A stretch of DNA of 64,000 bases from Flammula alnicola (Eukaryota > Basidiomycota > Agaricomycetes > Agaricales > Strophariaceae): NCBI GenBank assembly GCA_015499995.1, contig JADNRV010000162.1, positions 54,751 to 118,750 on the forward strand. Reading direction: 5' to 3'. How positions within the stretch are numbered: position 1 is the first letter of the stretch; every line of letters begins with the position of its first letter. Below, in pieces: positions 24,137 to 34,957 of the stretch. The position numbers and the translations under genes were made by a program. The notes below the pieces were generated by a model. The model saw only the letters and a program-made list of their open reading frames with translations. It was not told the origin of the DNA and ran no database searches.

Positions 24137-24460
24137 TCAATATCCAGAAGAGTACAATAGTAATTCTCCAAAGGACAAAGCAACCATATCGACATTAGGG
24201 AACGCAAAATCAAAAACAATCTGCACGGTTGCGAGGAATGTCACGGTTGTGGAGTCAGCGGCAAAGTGCTTGAAAGGCTCTCGTGAGACGTAGAGCGAAT
24301 GAGTAAGCATCGGAATGAAGACTCGTGCCCAACGACGGTCCTTAAGAAGTTCGTCTATGCCGTTTCTCTTCCCACTGGGCGCTAGAGTAACGATGGCCAT
24401 GGCTTTAACTGACGACCACCCTCCTTTTTCGCCACGAACTCGCTCGCACTGCAAACGCAT
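24137..24460 (-). pseudogene. Fragment of an agaric repeat-associated protein (DUF6532-like?)
   Basis: An intronless 107-residue frame contains DRRWARVFIPMLTHSLYVS, then REPFKHF, then LATVQIVFDFAFPNVDMVAL. These words remind me of the conserved core of the DUF6532-type proteins found in many copies in agaricomycetes, often within repeats. Flanking sequence gives no continuation, so it looks like an isolated fragment. The assignment rests on recall of the motif pattern and is weak. Confidence 0.3.
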
Positions 24461-25748
24461 CAGAAAAAGTAAGTACTTCTTGTCTTAATGTTTTTATTAA
24501 CTTCCTGATGTTGTTTCTAGGCTTGTATTGCGACTGCCGTCACACCCGCCGACGTTCCTCGTGCCCCCTCCCCCCTCCCCCCCTCTCATCTGACGGATGT
24601 AGGCAGGTTTTTGGTCATCAAGGGTCAATCTGAGGGTCAAGGGGGCTACAAGGGGTCTAGGAAGAGGGATGCCCGCCAGGTGCATCTGAAAACGTGCTCG
24701 CGAAACATTTACGAGCACGTTTTCATCTTGTTCATTTTCATTGACAACCTCGCTGACCAACCCAACCTAGCACGATGAGCACCCTATGAGGGTGAAGCAG
24801 CGCCGTAGGGAAATTCCCCCCGCTCAAATCACGTCCACGATGAACGTTACGCCTGCTCCCCTCAACGGCTACAACAAGCAGTAACGGCCACAACGGCCAC
24901 TGCTACGACAGCGCGATGGACAGCCACCATGACCGCCCCACCCCTGCACACAAACCCGCTGAACCCGCCAGGCGGATGCAGGTTTATCGAGGGTAGGAGA
25001 CCAGCCACCCGTAGGCAAAACCCGTGCGGGTTGGCCAGCCCGTGGTGTTCCCTAACCTGGACGGAGGGTACAGACACATTGATTGGGCATGGTGAGAGCT
25101 GAGTCACTTTTCGCCGACTCTCCTGTCCGCTGACCTGCAATCTTTTTCATGGGGCCTATGGTAATCAGAAAGAAGTCGGCGAAGGATTCGTGCCTCTGGT
25201 GTCCCTAGGTCCGAAGTCTTTGAGGGTCCTGTTATGTCCTGTGGAAACGCTCTCTAGGCGACTGACGCTATGATTTTTAATATGCGTACTTTTCTCCCAG
25301 ATATCCGGCAAGCTGTGGGACACATTACAATTGCGTTGAGGACTGACCCTTGCAAATCTTGGGACTGATTATCTTGATCGTGAGTTTTCGACCTTATTGG
25401 CTGTGCAATCTCTAATTGTGGAAAATTGTACTTGAAGTCTACTTGATTCACTGGCCACCTGATCGGACGCAATCGAATGAATTGGATGGATGGATGTTTC
25501 GTCAGCAGAATAAACCCTCGTTGCGCATAAGAACTCAATAATTTTGTTATTTCTCGTACATAGGTTGCAACCGGGAAATCCTGTTAATAACTCTGTTTCA
25601 CACTCGCTAATTGGATCAACGCCTTTGCTGGCAACTTCATCGCCAGATACCTTTCCTTCGAGTCATAAAAGGCCGGGATCTCTTGGTCCGAAATGGCCAG
25701 CTCCAGCCTTCCCCTCCTGTCCGGTTCTTTATTTCGACGACAACCAAA
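24461..25748. other. No supported gene
   Basis: Contains a C-rich tract at 24560-24585. No gene or clear repeat recognised. Confidence 0.4.
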
Positions 25749-26720
25749 ATGCTTGCTCAAGTTGCCACTCACAGCGGATGTGACCTTGATGCCATCTCCG
25801 ACGCCGTCGACGAAGGTATGTTCTTTTTTTCTTTGTGTTGCTCCGGGATGCTAATACTTCTTTTAGTAAATGTCATCAAGAGGAAGATGTGCAACGACAA
25901 ATCCGAGTTCAACGAGGGCGAAGACAAGTCCATATACCGCGACTACGAAGCTGCATGTGATCGCGTCAAAGCCTTCTACAAGGAACAACATGGTTTGTTC
26001 CCTCCGAGCTCCCCTCCTCTATTCACAATGTTTGTGATGCATTTTACGCAGAAAAACAATCAGTAGCCTTCAACATCAAGGCCCGAGTCGACTTTTTTTT
26101 TTTTTTTTTTTAATTATTATATCAATTGATTATCGTGCAACAAGTAAGCTGGTACTAAGACGCATGGGTATGCCTGTAGGCATAGCGATCTACTATGTAC
26201 AATAATATGCATGGTCTGTGAGCTGGGTAAGAGCAGTATCTTCGGTGTAGTATAATTATTGTATAGCTGGAATGTTTCGGGGTCGGAAAAGGGGTGGGTA
26301 TATGGGCGCCGTACTGGCTGGGACTTGTAAGTAAGGGAGAGTAAGAGAAATGGAAGAATGTTGTTTAGAGGTCCGAGTCGTCGTCTGATTTGACCTCCGG
26401 TTCGTCGTCGCAAAGAGGTGTGTCTCGCTTGTCGAGTGGGCGTCCGAGCATGGTGAAGGCGCCGCTTTCTTTTAGGCATGTGGATAGTGCCTGGATTCCT
26501 TCCTCCGTGCCGAGTATTGTTGAGAGAAATACATACATCTCGTGAGATTTGCCCGAGTCGACTTCAAAAGCCGGAAACGCGCTCGTATGCGAGATGCTAA
26601 ATTTAAAACACGCTGGTTGATGACTCCGAAATATGCAAAGTTCAACAGGCACATGTTGAAGGCGGATGACCGGATCACACTGCCGCACAACTGCGGCGAA
26701 CTTTCTAAAATCTGAATCTC
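25749..26720 (+). pseudogene. myo-inositol oxygenase pseudogene, interrupted
   Basis: Exons at 25749-25815, about 25867-25991 and from about 26051 join to give DLDAISDAVDE, VNVIKRKMCNDKSEFNEGED, KSIYRDYEAACDRVKAFYKE, then KQ...AFNIKARVDF. This is the conserved N-terminal part of myo-inositol oxygenase, which oxidises inositol to glucuronate using a di-iron HD-type centre. The frame is broken at 26095 by a poly-T-started insertion. Coding similarity resumes at 26551 with ARVDFKSRKRARM, then EMLN and VDDSE in shifted frames, and fades before 26720. The HD-domain catalytic histidines are absent from the window. The insertion and later frame jumps make it a pseudogene. The start codon is the first one compatible with splicing. 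Confidence 0.7.
26095..26550 (-). mobile_element. Retroposed 3' mRNA end (processed, 5'-truncated) with target duplication
   Basis: The 456-bp insert begins on the plus strand with a T tract, that is, a poly-A tail on the minus strand. GCCCGAGTCGACTT occurs at 26081-26094 and again at 26551-26564, a 14-bp target-site duplication. On the minus strand the insert opens directly in a coding frame (EMYVFLSTILGTEEGIQALS, then GAFTMLGRPLDKRD), ends in an acidic tail (EPEVKSDDDSDL) and a stop at about 26365, then about 250 bp of 3' untranslated sequence and the poly-A. This is the signature of target-primed reverse transcription by a LINE-type machinery. I do not recognise the parent gene. Confidence 0.85.
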
Positions 26721-26765
26721 AGATGACAAACTCTAGAACTCCCAAGCTAACCTTCTACATACATC

Positions 26766-27316
26766 ATGTCCGCGTACTACTACGTGTCAGGCATATCAGA
26801 TAATACCATCGATTGGGAGACTGAGTCAGATTCGGAGCCGCCGCAAGAAATCCTACGAACATGAGGTTGAGGTAACATTCTTAACAAATTGATTCTTTCT
26901 TTTTCTTACATTGAAATTTAGATGTCGATAATCAAGCAGGCAGACCCTGATTCTCAGACCCAGTTAGAATCCCAATTCAACTTGAAGGCCCCCCACAACT
27001 GCCTGAGCTTGAATCGCAGACTCAGCTGACTCACAGGCTGTTTGAATCACAGACGCAGCCCGTCTCGCAGGCCCAGCTTCATAGATCACAAAACCAGCCT
27101 GACTCGAGGCAACTCCCGCGAGGCATTCGGGCATTCCGAGCGATGTTGGAGGGGCCGATCCCAACGTTCACCGACTCTTGGGGTGACCAAGAATGGGAAA
27201 GGACTCGGACTTGGCGGGCATCGTGCACTGCCGACTCTTGGATAGAAGAATCAGAAAGGACTCAGAGGCACGCTTGTGGAAGCCGGGAATTAATAGCAAT
27301 CTACAGAGAGCCCTAG
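26766..27316 (+). pseudogene. Small Gln/Ser-rich gene remnant
   Basis: ATG at 26766 opens MSAYYYVSGISDNTIDWETE. An intron-like stretch ends at TTTAG near 26921 and a Gln-rich frame follows with LPELESQTQLTHRLFESQTQ. Later come WGDQEWERTRTW and a stop at about 27314. A stop before the donor and a one-base frame change near 26985 prevent a clean join, so it appears decayed. No family recognised. Confidence 0.35.
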
Positions 27317-28468
27317 CCGACTGAGAGGAAATCGGTATGTCAACCATACCTCCTAGGCCTTATCTTTTTATATATTCTTCCAACCTTTTAGTGTGTTGAT
27401 ACTTCCCTTATCCTGTCTAACCTGGCTCCGCTTGTGGTGGTGGTGGTGCGTCGAGTCTTCTAAGCACTTGCGATCCGGCGATATTTGACTTCATCGACAA
27501 GGAAGGTGTCTTCGTCATACATCCTTCTTGCAAAATGTAACTAATGGCCACAACTGAATTTGTAGAACTGTTGCGTTGACCCCGCAGAGCGTCTGTGTCG
27601 ACAAACTGCCGTCGTAATAGTCTCTGAATGGGAATCGTACGAAGAACCATTCAACAACCGCTTCGGTATGTATCCCGCAGCCTACGGTTGTCATCGTCAA
27701 TTCGCTCATGCAAAATAGTTACACTTACAAATGATACCATGAGTCGCCGACGTTTCATGGCAAGTGACGCACTGCCATCACACTTGCCTGGGAATGCGCG
27801 TCCAGCTGAAGTGAAGAAGATTGCCAAGATTTCCTCCGCATTCGAAGAGATGCTCAACAAATCAGGTGTCATAATTCCAGAGCACTCGGAATATCATTAC
27901 CTGGAAATGGAAGCAGAGGACTAATATTTTGTTATCGGGGATAATTATCTATCGTTCCACGCCTTCCAAGCATCCATGTCTTAGGCAGGTTCCTGCTAGG
28001 ATCTGTAGCATAACCGTCACCATCATCTGCCGATCCGTCTAAATATGGAATATTTTCCCCAATTAAGCACTCTTCATCGAGCGGATATCAATAATGGCAT
28101 TTATAATGTGCCCTCATTATGCGCGCGTGTTCATTATATTAACGCTCACAATTGCTTCGTGTATTATACTTTATATACATCAGAAATAACATGTTCAAGA
28201 AGGCGCAAGGAAGCGCGAATTATTCGTGAAACTACCTCAAGTCTTAAAGTAGATCGGGTCACCAGAATCATAAAAGTTAATACTTTCGTCATCACTTCCA
28301 GTACTCTCTGAAAAGCTTTGTCGACGGCGCCTACGATGTGTCGCAACAATTTTCCGTATATTCAAAATAAGTCTTGATGTCTTTAATCGGAAAGGATATT
28401 TGTTTATTTGTAACATTGGGAAAGCAAGAACGGAACATACCCCCATGGACATCAGTGTCAGGTACCAG
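27317..28468. other. Unassigned; one weak coding frame
   Basis: A frame ending at 27924 (ARPAEVKKIAKISSAFEEML, stop after LEMEAED) looks protein-like and may be the last exon of a small gene with an exon near 27550-27665. I could not build a consistent start or recognise a family. Nothing else was identified. Confidence 0.25.
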
Positions 28469-29566
28469 CTAGGTCAACCCAGTTAGCGAGAGACAAGAGC
28501 AAAACAGGGGGACGTACGAGAATACCGCATTTCCAACATCTATATCGAGGTTGCGAAGGATTTCGTAAACAACCATGGTCATTAGCAGACCTGTAAACAA
28601 TATTGTCAACCGTGAGGACACTGAGCAGTTTTGTACATGAAGAATGGAGTTACCCAAGACGAGGAGGAATGCGAAGATGCCCTCGCGCAACATTAGGGAC
28701 GTCAAAGGTGTCCTTGACCATCGACCACGAGCGACGAGTTTGTTTAAACTCATGACAAAAACGAGCAGTTGACATAACCCAGCTCCAGTCCTATGAAGGA
28801 AGGAAAAAAGACGTAAGACAGTTATAGTGGACCAAGAGATAGATCGCCCCAACATAAAAAGTACAAGTCCCTTTTTTTCTCCTTTGGGAGGTATGCACGA
28901 CTTAGATTGGGAGAGGTTTCGTATAATGATGCCAGTTCCCGCCATTTCTGTCACCACTGAGGTGAAGAAAACACCCGTAAGAAGGCATTTCACCTTGAAG
29001 CTTCGGTTGTATATAGCGTACACTTTGTCTACTGTTTATTCTTCAGTGACTTGGAAGATATAGCTGATAACACACCTCGAATGAGCAAAATCACCTCGAC
29101 CAGAGTCAGACTTAGTTGCCCGGTGGTCGCCTTGAAGATGAATATTCCAGTACAACCGTGCAAACGCCGTGATCCGACAAAAGAGAGGATTTGATTAGCG
29201 CTGTAATGGATGATCCAGAAGATGGATGAGCGCTGAACGTGGTTAGGAGAGATATCTAGACTCGTCAGACTTACATCTGAGCCACCAACATGATATAACG
29301 TGAGCTGAAGTATAACGCCTTGATATAGTCGAACTTTCCCCTGAATATAAAGGTAAGAAACAACCCAGCGGCACAGGAAAAGGATCAAATTGATGCCTAC
29401 TTCCATACGTACTCCACCTCGTCACCCAACTGTACTAGCAGTTCCCATGTTTGCGCAGCGAGAGCCGCAACTGGAGACAAATAACACTACCGTGATCAGC
29501 ATGCACTCGAAAGGACAATTCATCGTACTTACACGATGCAAGCTCCACTGCCTGAGCGGTGAGCAT
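28469..29566 (-). CDS. Multi-pass membrane protein, DUF6533-like
   Basis: ATG at 29564-29566 opens MLTAQAVELASL. After an intron, the frame gives TWELLVQLGDEVEYVWK, then GKFDYIKALYFSSRYIMLVA, the N-terminal signature of the agaricomycete DUF6533 family (a helix, the DEVEYVWK word, then a Tyr-rich loop into the next helix). Further exons give a Cys-containing loop, then FKATTGQLSLTLVEVILLIR followed by VYAIYNRS, and four or more hydrophobic segments to the stop at 28469. The family is predicted to be integral membrane with about seven helices and no known function. The junction near 29290 needs a weak donor (GTGGCT) or carries a lesion, so intactness is uncertain. Confidence 0.6.
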
Positions 29567-29603
29567 GTAATGATGACTTTCGGCGCCCGTGTCCATCACT
29601 CGT

Positions 29604-29815
29604 ACATCAGGAAAACTACATGTTCACTTACGTGACTTACATCACTTTGACAAGTGACCAAGTGGCGTAAGTGAGTTCAAGTGCCTAAGCTACGTTCACT
29701 TGGGTAAGGAGGTCCTTGTCTTAGCCAAGTGAATCCTCTTACCAAAGTGAACTCAAGTGAGTTCAAGTGAGCAAGTCGTAAGACGTCAAAGTGAATAAGT
29801 GACGAATTATAGGGT
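29604..29815. repeat. AAGTGA-rich MITE-like element, copy 3
   Basis: Begins TACATCAGGAAAACTACATG, matching the end of copy 1, and continues with alternating CACTTG/CAAGTG words including near-inverted CAAGTGAGTTCAAGTGAG. It lies just upstream of the DUF6533-like gene start. No coding capacity. Confidence 0.65.
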
Positions 29816-32790
29816 GCTGTTTTTTCTTTTGATTATAATAGAATTCACAGCTCAGGACGGGATAGTGACAATAGTGGGTGGAAAGCATGAATTAGACATC
29901 TATATACGACATAAACGGCCTCCGAGCTCTTGCTAACTACATCAGCGACGTCGAATTATCCTCACAAATCCCATGAATCTGCCACTAATCCATCCTCAGT
30001 CACTCTCCTCCACAAAAAGTAATCCATGGGCGTCGCCAGGGCTGCTTGTCTATAGCCCATCACCCGCTGTTACTAGCATCGAACAGAGTCTCTGGACTTG
30101 CAGGCTGTGCCTCTACGGGCTCTGGCTCAGCGCGGTGCCTCTGCGTTCGAGGTTTATGCTCCAGTTCTTTAACTGGGATCTGAGTACAGGTATGTCGAGA
30201 GGGAGGGGACACATGAGCATTCGGCAGTTCAAGTTGTCAATTATTAAGAGACTGTCCTTGCAGATGACCGGATAACGTACCGGCAGCCACACCAGATATG
30301 CTAGGAGCGTCGAACATGCTGCGAAGGACACGCGATGCAAGCTCGCACAATACAAGTCCTGCGGAGACATCGCAGATCAGGCGGGAGGGTACCAATGAGC
30401 TGTGCAGATTATCTGATTTGCTGGATCAGCTGGGAAGGAAAGCGCGTCAGTGTACGTTTACTACACCTTCAGACGCGATGTACAGTACATCTGGGTTACT
30501 CACATCTTCAGTGTCGGGCACGTGTAATCCACGTCCTGCCTATAAATCGAACATCAGCTAGCATTACAAAAGTAATAACAGAGATACGACGTGGACTACA
30601 TACCAGATATCTGAGGAAACGGCGATGTGCTTGCTAATGGCCTCTTGAAGGAAATATGCAGACTGAACTTACTACGATGGGCGATCAAGCTCATTGTCGA
30701 AACGACGTTCCTAGCGACATGCGCAAAATGGAAACAAAATTGGTGGCGCCTCGTCGGGTGGTTGGAGCTTCAGGATTTCCTATAGATGTTAGAAGGAGTA
30801 GTCATTGGAGGATGGCTCAGGCCTGGGTAGATTCATCCCAAGGGACAGCACAAGTAGTAGGGGAACATTGGGATTGTGGAGGGGGAGAGATCGATGTGGT
30901 TGATAACCAAAAGATGAGGGTGAAAATTTCGCGATCGGGAAACGCCATCACGTGAAGCGGAGTTTCAACGAACTTTGGTTTATTTCTTGTGTTCGTGCAG
31001 TGTCGGATCGACTCTTACAGCTTACGCACTTGGAGTCTTGGATGACTTGGGTTGTCAGACTCACTTACTGACTTGAATCCACTTGGGACAAATAAATAAA
31101 TTCGGATCCGTTGTGGCTGTACATCCAAGTGACCAAGTGATCCAAGTGACCATCCAAGTGATTTCAAGCCACATAAGTCCGGTAAGTGATGTGTAGTTTT
31201 GCTGATGTATCGTAGCCAGTGCTTAGCGCTTACTAGTTACTGCCCAAAGGAAAGGGATTAAGTTGTTCAACACGACAGAGTTAGTTAGTCAGGGGGAGGG
31301 TTGATGCATACGGGGTCGTCTGACTGTCTGGTCGATAACCGCCCTCGTGGGTTCAACGTGATGATGCAGGCTCGCAGGTTGCGAAGGTTTATTTTCCCAA
31401 TACAATCCTGACATGATGGTATTGGTTTTGGACGACTTCCTCTGTCAACAAGTCAACAGATGCTGACATAATCTGATGGTGCCTTTCTAGGCAGTCGACG
31501 TCGACTCGCCCACACCGTAAGCATGCTCACTCCGATTTTTCATTCTGTTATTTTAGAGGTCTTGGGGCGGTCTCATTCAGCTCGGATTGCGGACAGTGGA
31601 AGACCAGGACAACTCATGACGACGCGACTTACCAGTCGCGGCTCGCTAAAGCGCGGAGCTAGATAGCCGCCCGGGATTTTTATCGCGCTAATCAATATGC
31701 AACAACTGTAAAGCATTCTGGCTTTCAACGTTGGGGATCCGCAATGGAAATTTAATGGAATTCAAGCAAATGCGATTTTTTATTACGAAATTTCTTCGAG
31801 GTAGAAAAATCATGATGAAGGCGTTATATCGACCTTCAAGCCCAGGATTCAAGGTATCTCACTGGCATCGAGTGGCCGTTGCGGAGGCTGGTGGAGTGGG
31901 CCAGTAACTGTCAAACCGAGGAGAACATTTGAAGCGTGCCGTTAAAACCTCGTCGCCAATCACCTCCGAGTCTCTATAAGACATGTGACTGACTTATCGG
32001 ATTCCGAAGAATCTCCTTGAACCAGCGACATTCACATGGTCATCGAGACTTTAGACGGGCGAATGAGCCTGGGTTTTCATGGGTATATTCAATCTCTATC
32101 AATATACCAAGACGATAGTCAATGGCTCCAACTGAGCCACTGAATCCATCTGGTCAACCTCCCCGAATATCTGGCCTCGAAATGGTTGCCATCATTCCAC
32201 AGCATTGAACACATCCACCAGCGCCGACTACAATCACTAGCACCCAAAAGTAGATCCTCCTCTCGAGTCGATCTCAACACTTGCCGCAGTCGCCTCACCA
32301 TAACCGGCAACCTGTAAAAAACCACAGGACGACGCATAACGAAAGGACTACTAGTATCAGCAACAACGACTGCCAGTGCATTGGTACCGTACAAGAACAA
32401 CGAATGTCCCGTGGTTTCTTTACGCGCCATATTCGTAGGGTAGATAATAATTCATTCAATCTACTATCTTCATTCTGTACCGCACAATGGACGACCTCGT
32501 CTGGTTGAAATAATCTACAGGTGACAACCGATTTTGTTTCCCGTCGCTCAGCCTTAAGGCAATTGCTCTTGCTTGCAATGTGATCGTTAATTAGGAGATT
32601 TTGTCACATGCAGAAACGCGCTGAGGAGAGCTGAGGTATGCGGTAGCCTGAGAGATTAATCAAGAGTAAACCAAGAGATAGGCATATAAGTCGCCACAGA
32701 GCCGTGCCACGGTACATTCACAGAACCAGTACACGAGATAGAGACCTCACTTCCTACAATACATATTCCTCAGTCTGGATATGTGCACAA
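29816..32790. other. No supported gene (outside the repeat at 31020-31210)
   Basis: About 3 kb with only short, compositionally unremarkable frames on both strands. Nothing recognised apart from the AAGTGA element. May contain degraded transposon sequence. Confidence 0.4.
31020..31210. repeat. AAGTGA-rich MITE-like element, copy 4 (inverted)
   Basis: Ends with ATGTGTAGTTTTGCTGATGT (31189-31208), the reverse complement of the end found at 15768 and 29604. Body consists of CCAAGTGA/CACTTGG words. Its internal phrase TTGTGGCTGTACATCCAAGT is similar in opposite orientation to part of copy 1. Confidence 0.65.
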
Positions 32791-34059
32791 TCACCAGAGT
32801 TCATGATAGACGCCCTTGATTGCTTCCTTCGACTTAGAAACAATCAAGGTGATCAAATCATGTCGACTGTCATCATCTCGAATTTTATCAAAAATGATGG
32901 CATGAAGCCCATGCCGAAAAGCGAGACGACGCAAAGGAAAGATCTGCTCTTCCTGGACGTCGAAGAAATAAACCTCATCCGCGTTCGAAAGTGAGATATC
33001 AGATATAGCACCCTGAAATCGCGGGAGTTCAGGTTTGTCGCTCAACGAATTCTATTGAAATGTTGAATATACGTGCCAGTCAAGCTTGTAGTTTACTCAC
33101 CGTAATGACGGGCAAGGAGTCAATATTAGACTCGGAAAGTGTCATAGCTCCGGTAGCCTGGACAATAGTACTCATCAAAGGACAAACTTTTTTATGTCCC
33201 TTCATGGGACTGTGGCAAGTCCGACAATGGGGGGCTCGGCGCAACTGAAGAATAGGTAGAGGCTTTTCATCAGAAGGGCTGACTGAATCTGCCTTGTATT
33301 TCAATACTGTGGGAGCTGTGAAACGATCGTCAAATTCAAATGAACATTTCTCCGCAATGTAGGGCACCCACTGAGATGGCCGTCGGTGGAAGTCACGTCC
33401 GAGTTCTGAGTCCCCTTTCCCGTGGCACTTCTTTCCATGTATTCGGAAAGAAGAAATAGGACAGATCCTGCCAATGTGTTGCACCTTTTCCATCTTCGGG
33501 GCCTCTCAGATGAAAATAATCCTTTTACATCCCTATTTGTGTGAATTTCTTGAACCTAGCACATACTTATAAGAAGACTTACTCGTAACGTCGATAGACT
33601 ATACAACGTCTTTCTCCGTGCTCAGGAATGAATCCAGAAAATACCGGATAGAATGTATCAGGAAGGAGAGGCGGTTCAACACGGACATATTGCAAATCAA
33701 TGAGTGCCTTCTTAAGGGAAGCGAGATCATCGTTGCTTTGCTTGAAAATTGGTTCAAAAATCATCAGAATTTGCTTCGATTCCGTAAGTGAAAATGCCTG
33801 AATGGTAGGAGTAAATACTCTGCCCTCGGGCGCGATGAGAGGTCTGGTATAGTGAATCATTAAAGGCTCAGCGGTGGTTTCGAAAGGAAGACATACGGTA
33901 CGTGGCTGATCCTTTCGCCGGACGTCTGAGTTCCAGAACCCAAGTTGACATACCATGCTTGGTGGGTTGCAGTAACGTTTTTGATTCTTGTTGCTGCCAT
34001 TCAGGGAGTGTAAGTGCGATTGGATAATTCTCAAAGAGGCTAGATAGGAATTGTCGCAA
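32791..34059 (-). CDS. Uncharacterised protein with CxxC-GH-CP motif
   Basis: Exons: 34059-33902, 33843-33583, about 33502-33095 and about 33048-32791, roughly 360 residues. The N-terminus reads MRQFLSSLFENYPIALTLPE. Exon 2 has FTPTIQAFSLTESKQILMIF. Exon 3 starts near PKMEKVQHIGRICPISSFRI and contains CRTCHSPMKGHKKVCP, a small zinc-knuckle-like motif found in several uncharacterised agaricomycete proteins. Exon 4 is globular (LPRFQGAISDISLSNADEVY) and ends at FHELW-type sequence (YHELW). The exon 2-3 junction does not keep phase with the obvious splice sites, so there may be a one-base lesion or a non-obvious site. Function unknown; DNA or RNA binding is only a guess from the Cys/His motif. 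Confidence 0.55.
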
Positions 34060-34957
34060 CGGGTGTTATGGGTACTTTTACCCCAATGCTTACATTATCT
34101 TTGATACAGAGAACTGCTAAATATACAGCAATGGAAAGATCCAGAAGTCCATGAATTTGAACATAGGTTATGTTCAGTCTCGAATTCCTGTTCCCTCGGG
34201 GTTTGAGACCCAACATATCGGTTTCCTTCCCACATGCGCTCCATAGACCATCAGCAAACTTAAATTTTTCCCATAGAATGTCACCGTAGTTTTTCTATTA
34301 CGGCCATAGCATCCTATAGTGCCGTAGTAACGGTAACAAATGTATATATGGACTTCGACGAATTTTCAATCTCGTAGCACCTCCTGCGTTTTTCCACGTC
34401 ACCACTTCCTCGCCTCTCCGTTGTCACTTCGCTGTTTAGGAGGGGCAACGGCCGCAGCAGGCGATGTGTAAGTTTTCTTATTCGTATTGTCGATTCGCGG
34501 GCTCGTACTTACTATCTGCCTGCATAACACTGTCCTGTGCGCTGTCTAGCAAGCCACGTATCGTATTGTTAGCACAAAACGACAAAGGCAACAAGGACAG
34601 CGGTGCGCGATACACCAGATGGATGCCATCTGGCCGTTTTTCTCTTCGTCACTACTGCCTTAGCCCTGACACATCTCCCAGCAATCAAGCACGGTGTCGC
34701 TGGTGGAGTTGGCAAGGGTTTGGGTCCCCACTCTGACACACGTGATGTCACGGCTCCCGGGCCCAACAGAGGCCGGTAGTGTTAAACAACCACCTGTATG
34801 CGTTGTAGACAATGTTTTACGAAGTAGTTACACATTGAATACACAACTTCTAAGGGCTCTAATCTAAGCATTGACAAAAGCGAGGTGCTCGCCGCGGATC
34901 TACGTTGAACCGCGTAATGGCCGAACATATGGGAACGAGTTGACAAAAATGGCAGCC
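34060..34957. other. No supported gene
   Basis: Region between the CxxC-GH-CP gene and the 3' end of the MULE transposase. I looked for an inverted repeat matching the 5' flank of the transposase (38196-38750) and did not see one. Confidence 0.35.

Noticed and set aside
26095..26113. Poly-T tract as a terminator or simple sequence repeat
   Set aside because: Its position at the edge of a target-site duplication and next to a 3' UTR shows it is the poly-A tail of a retrocopy.
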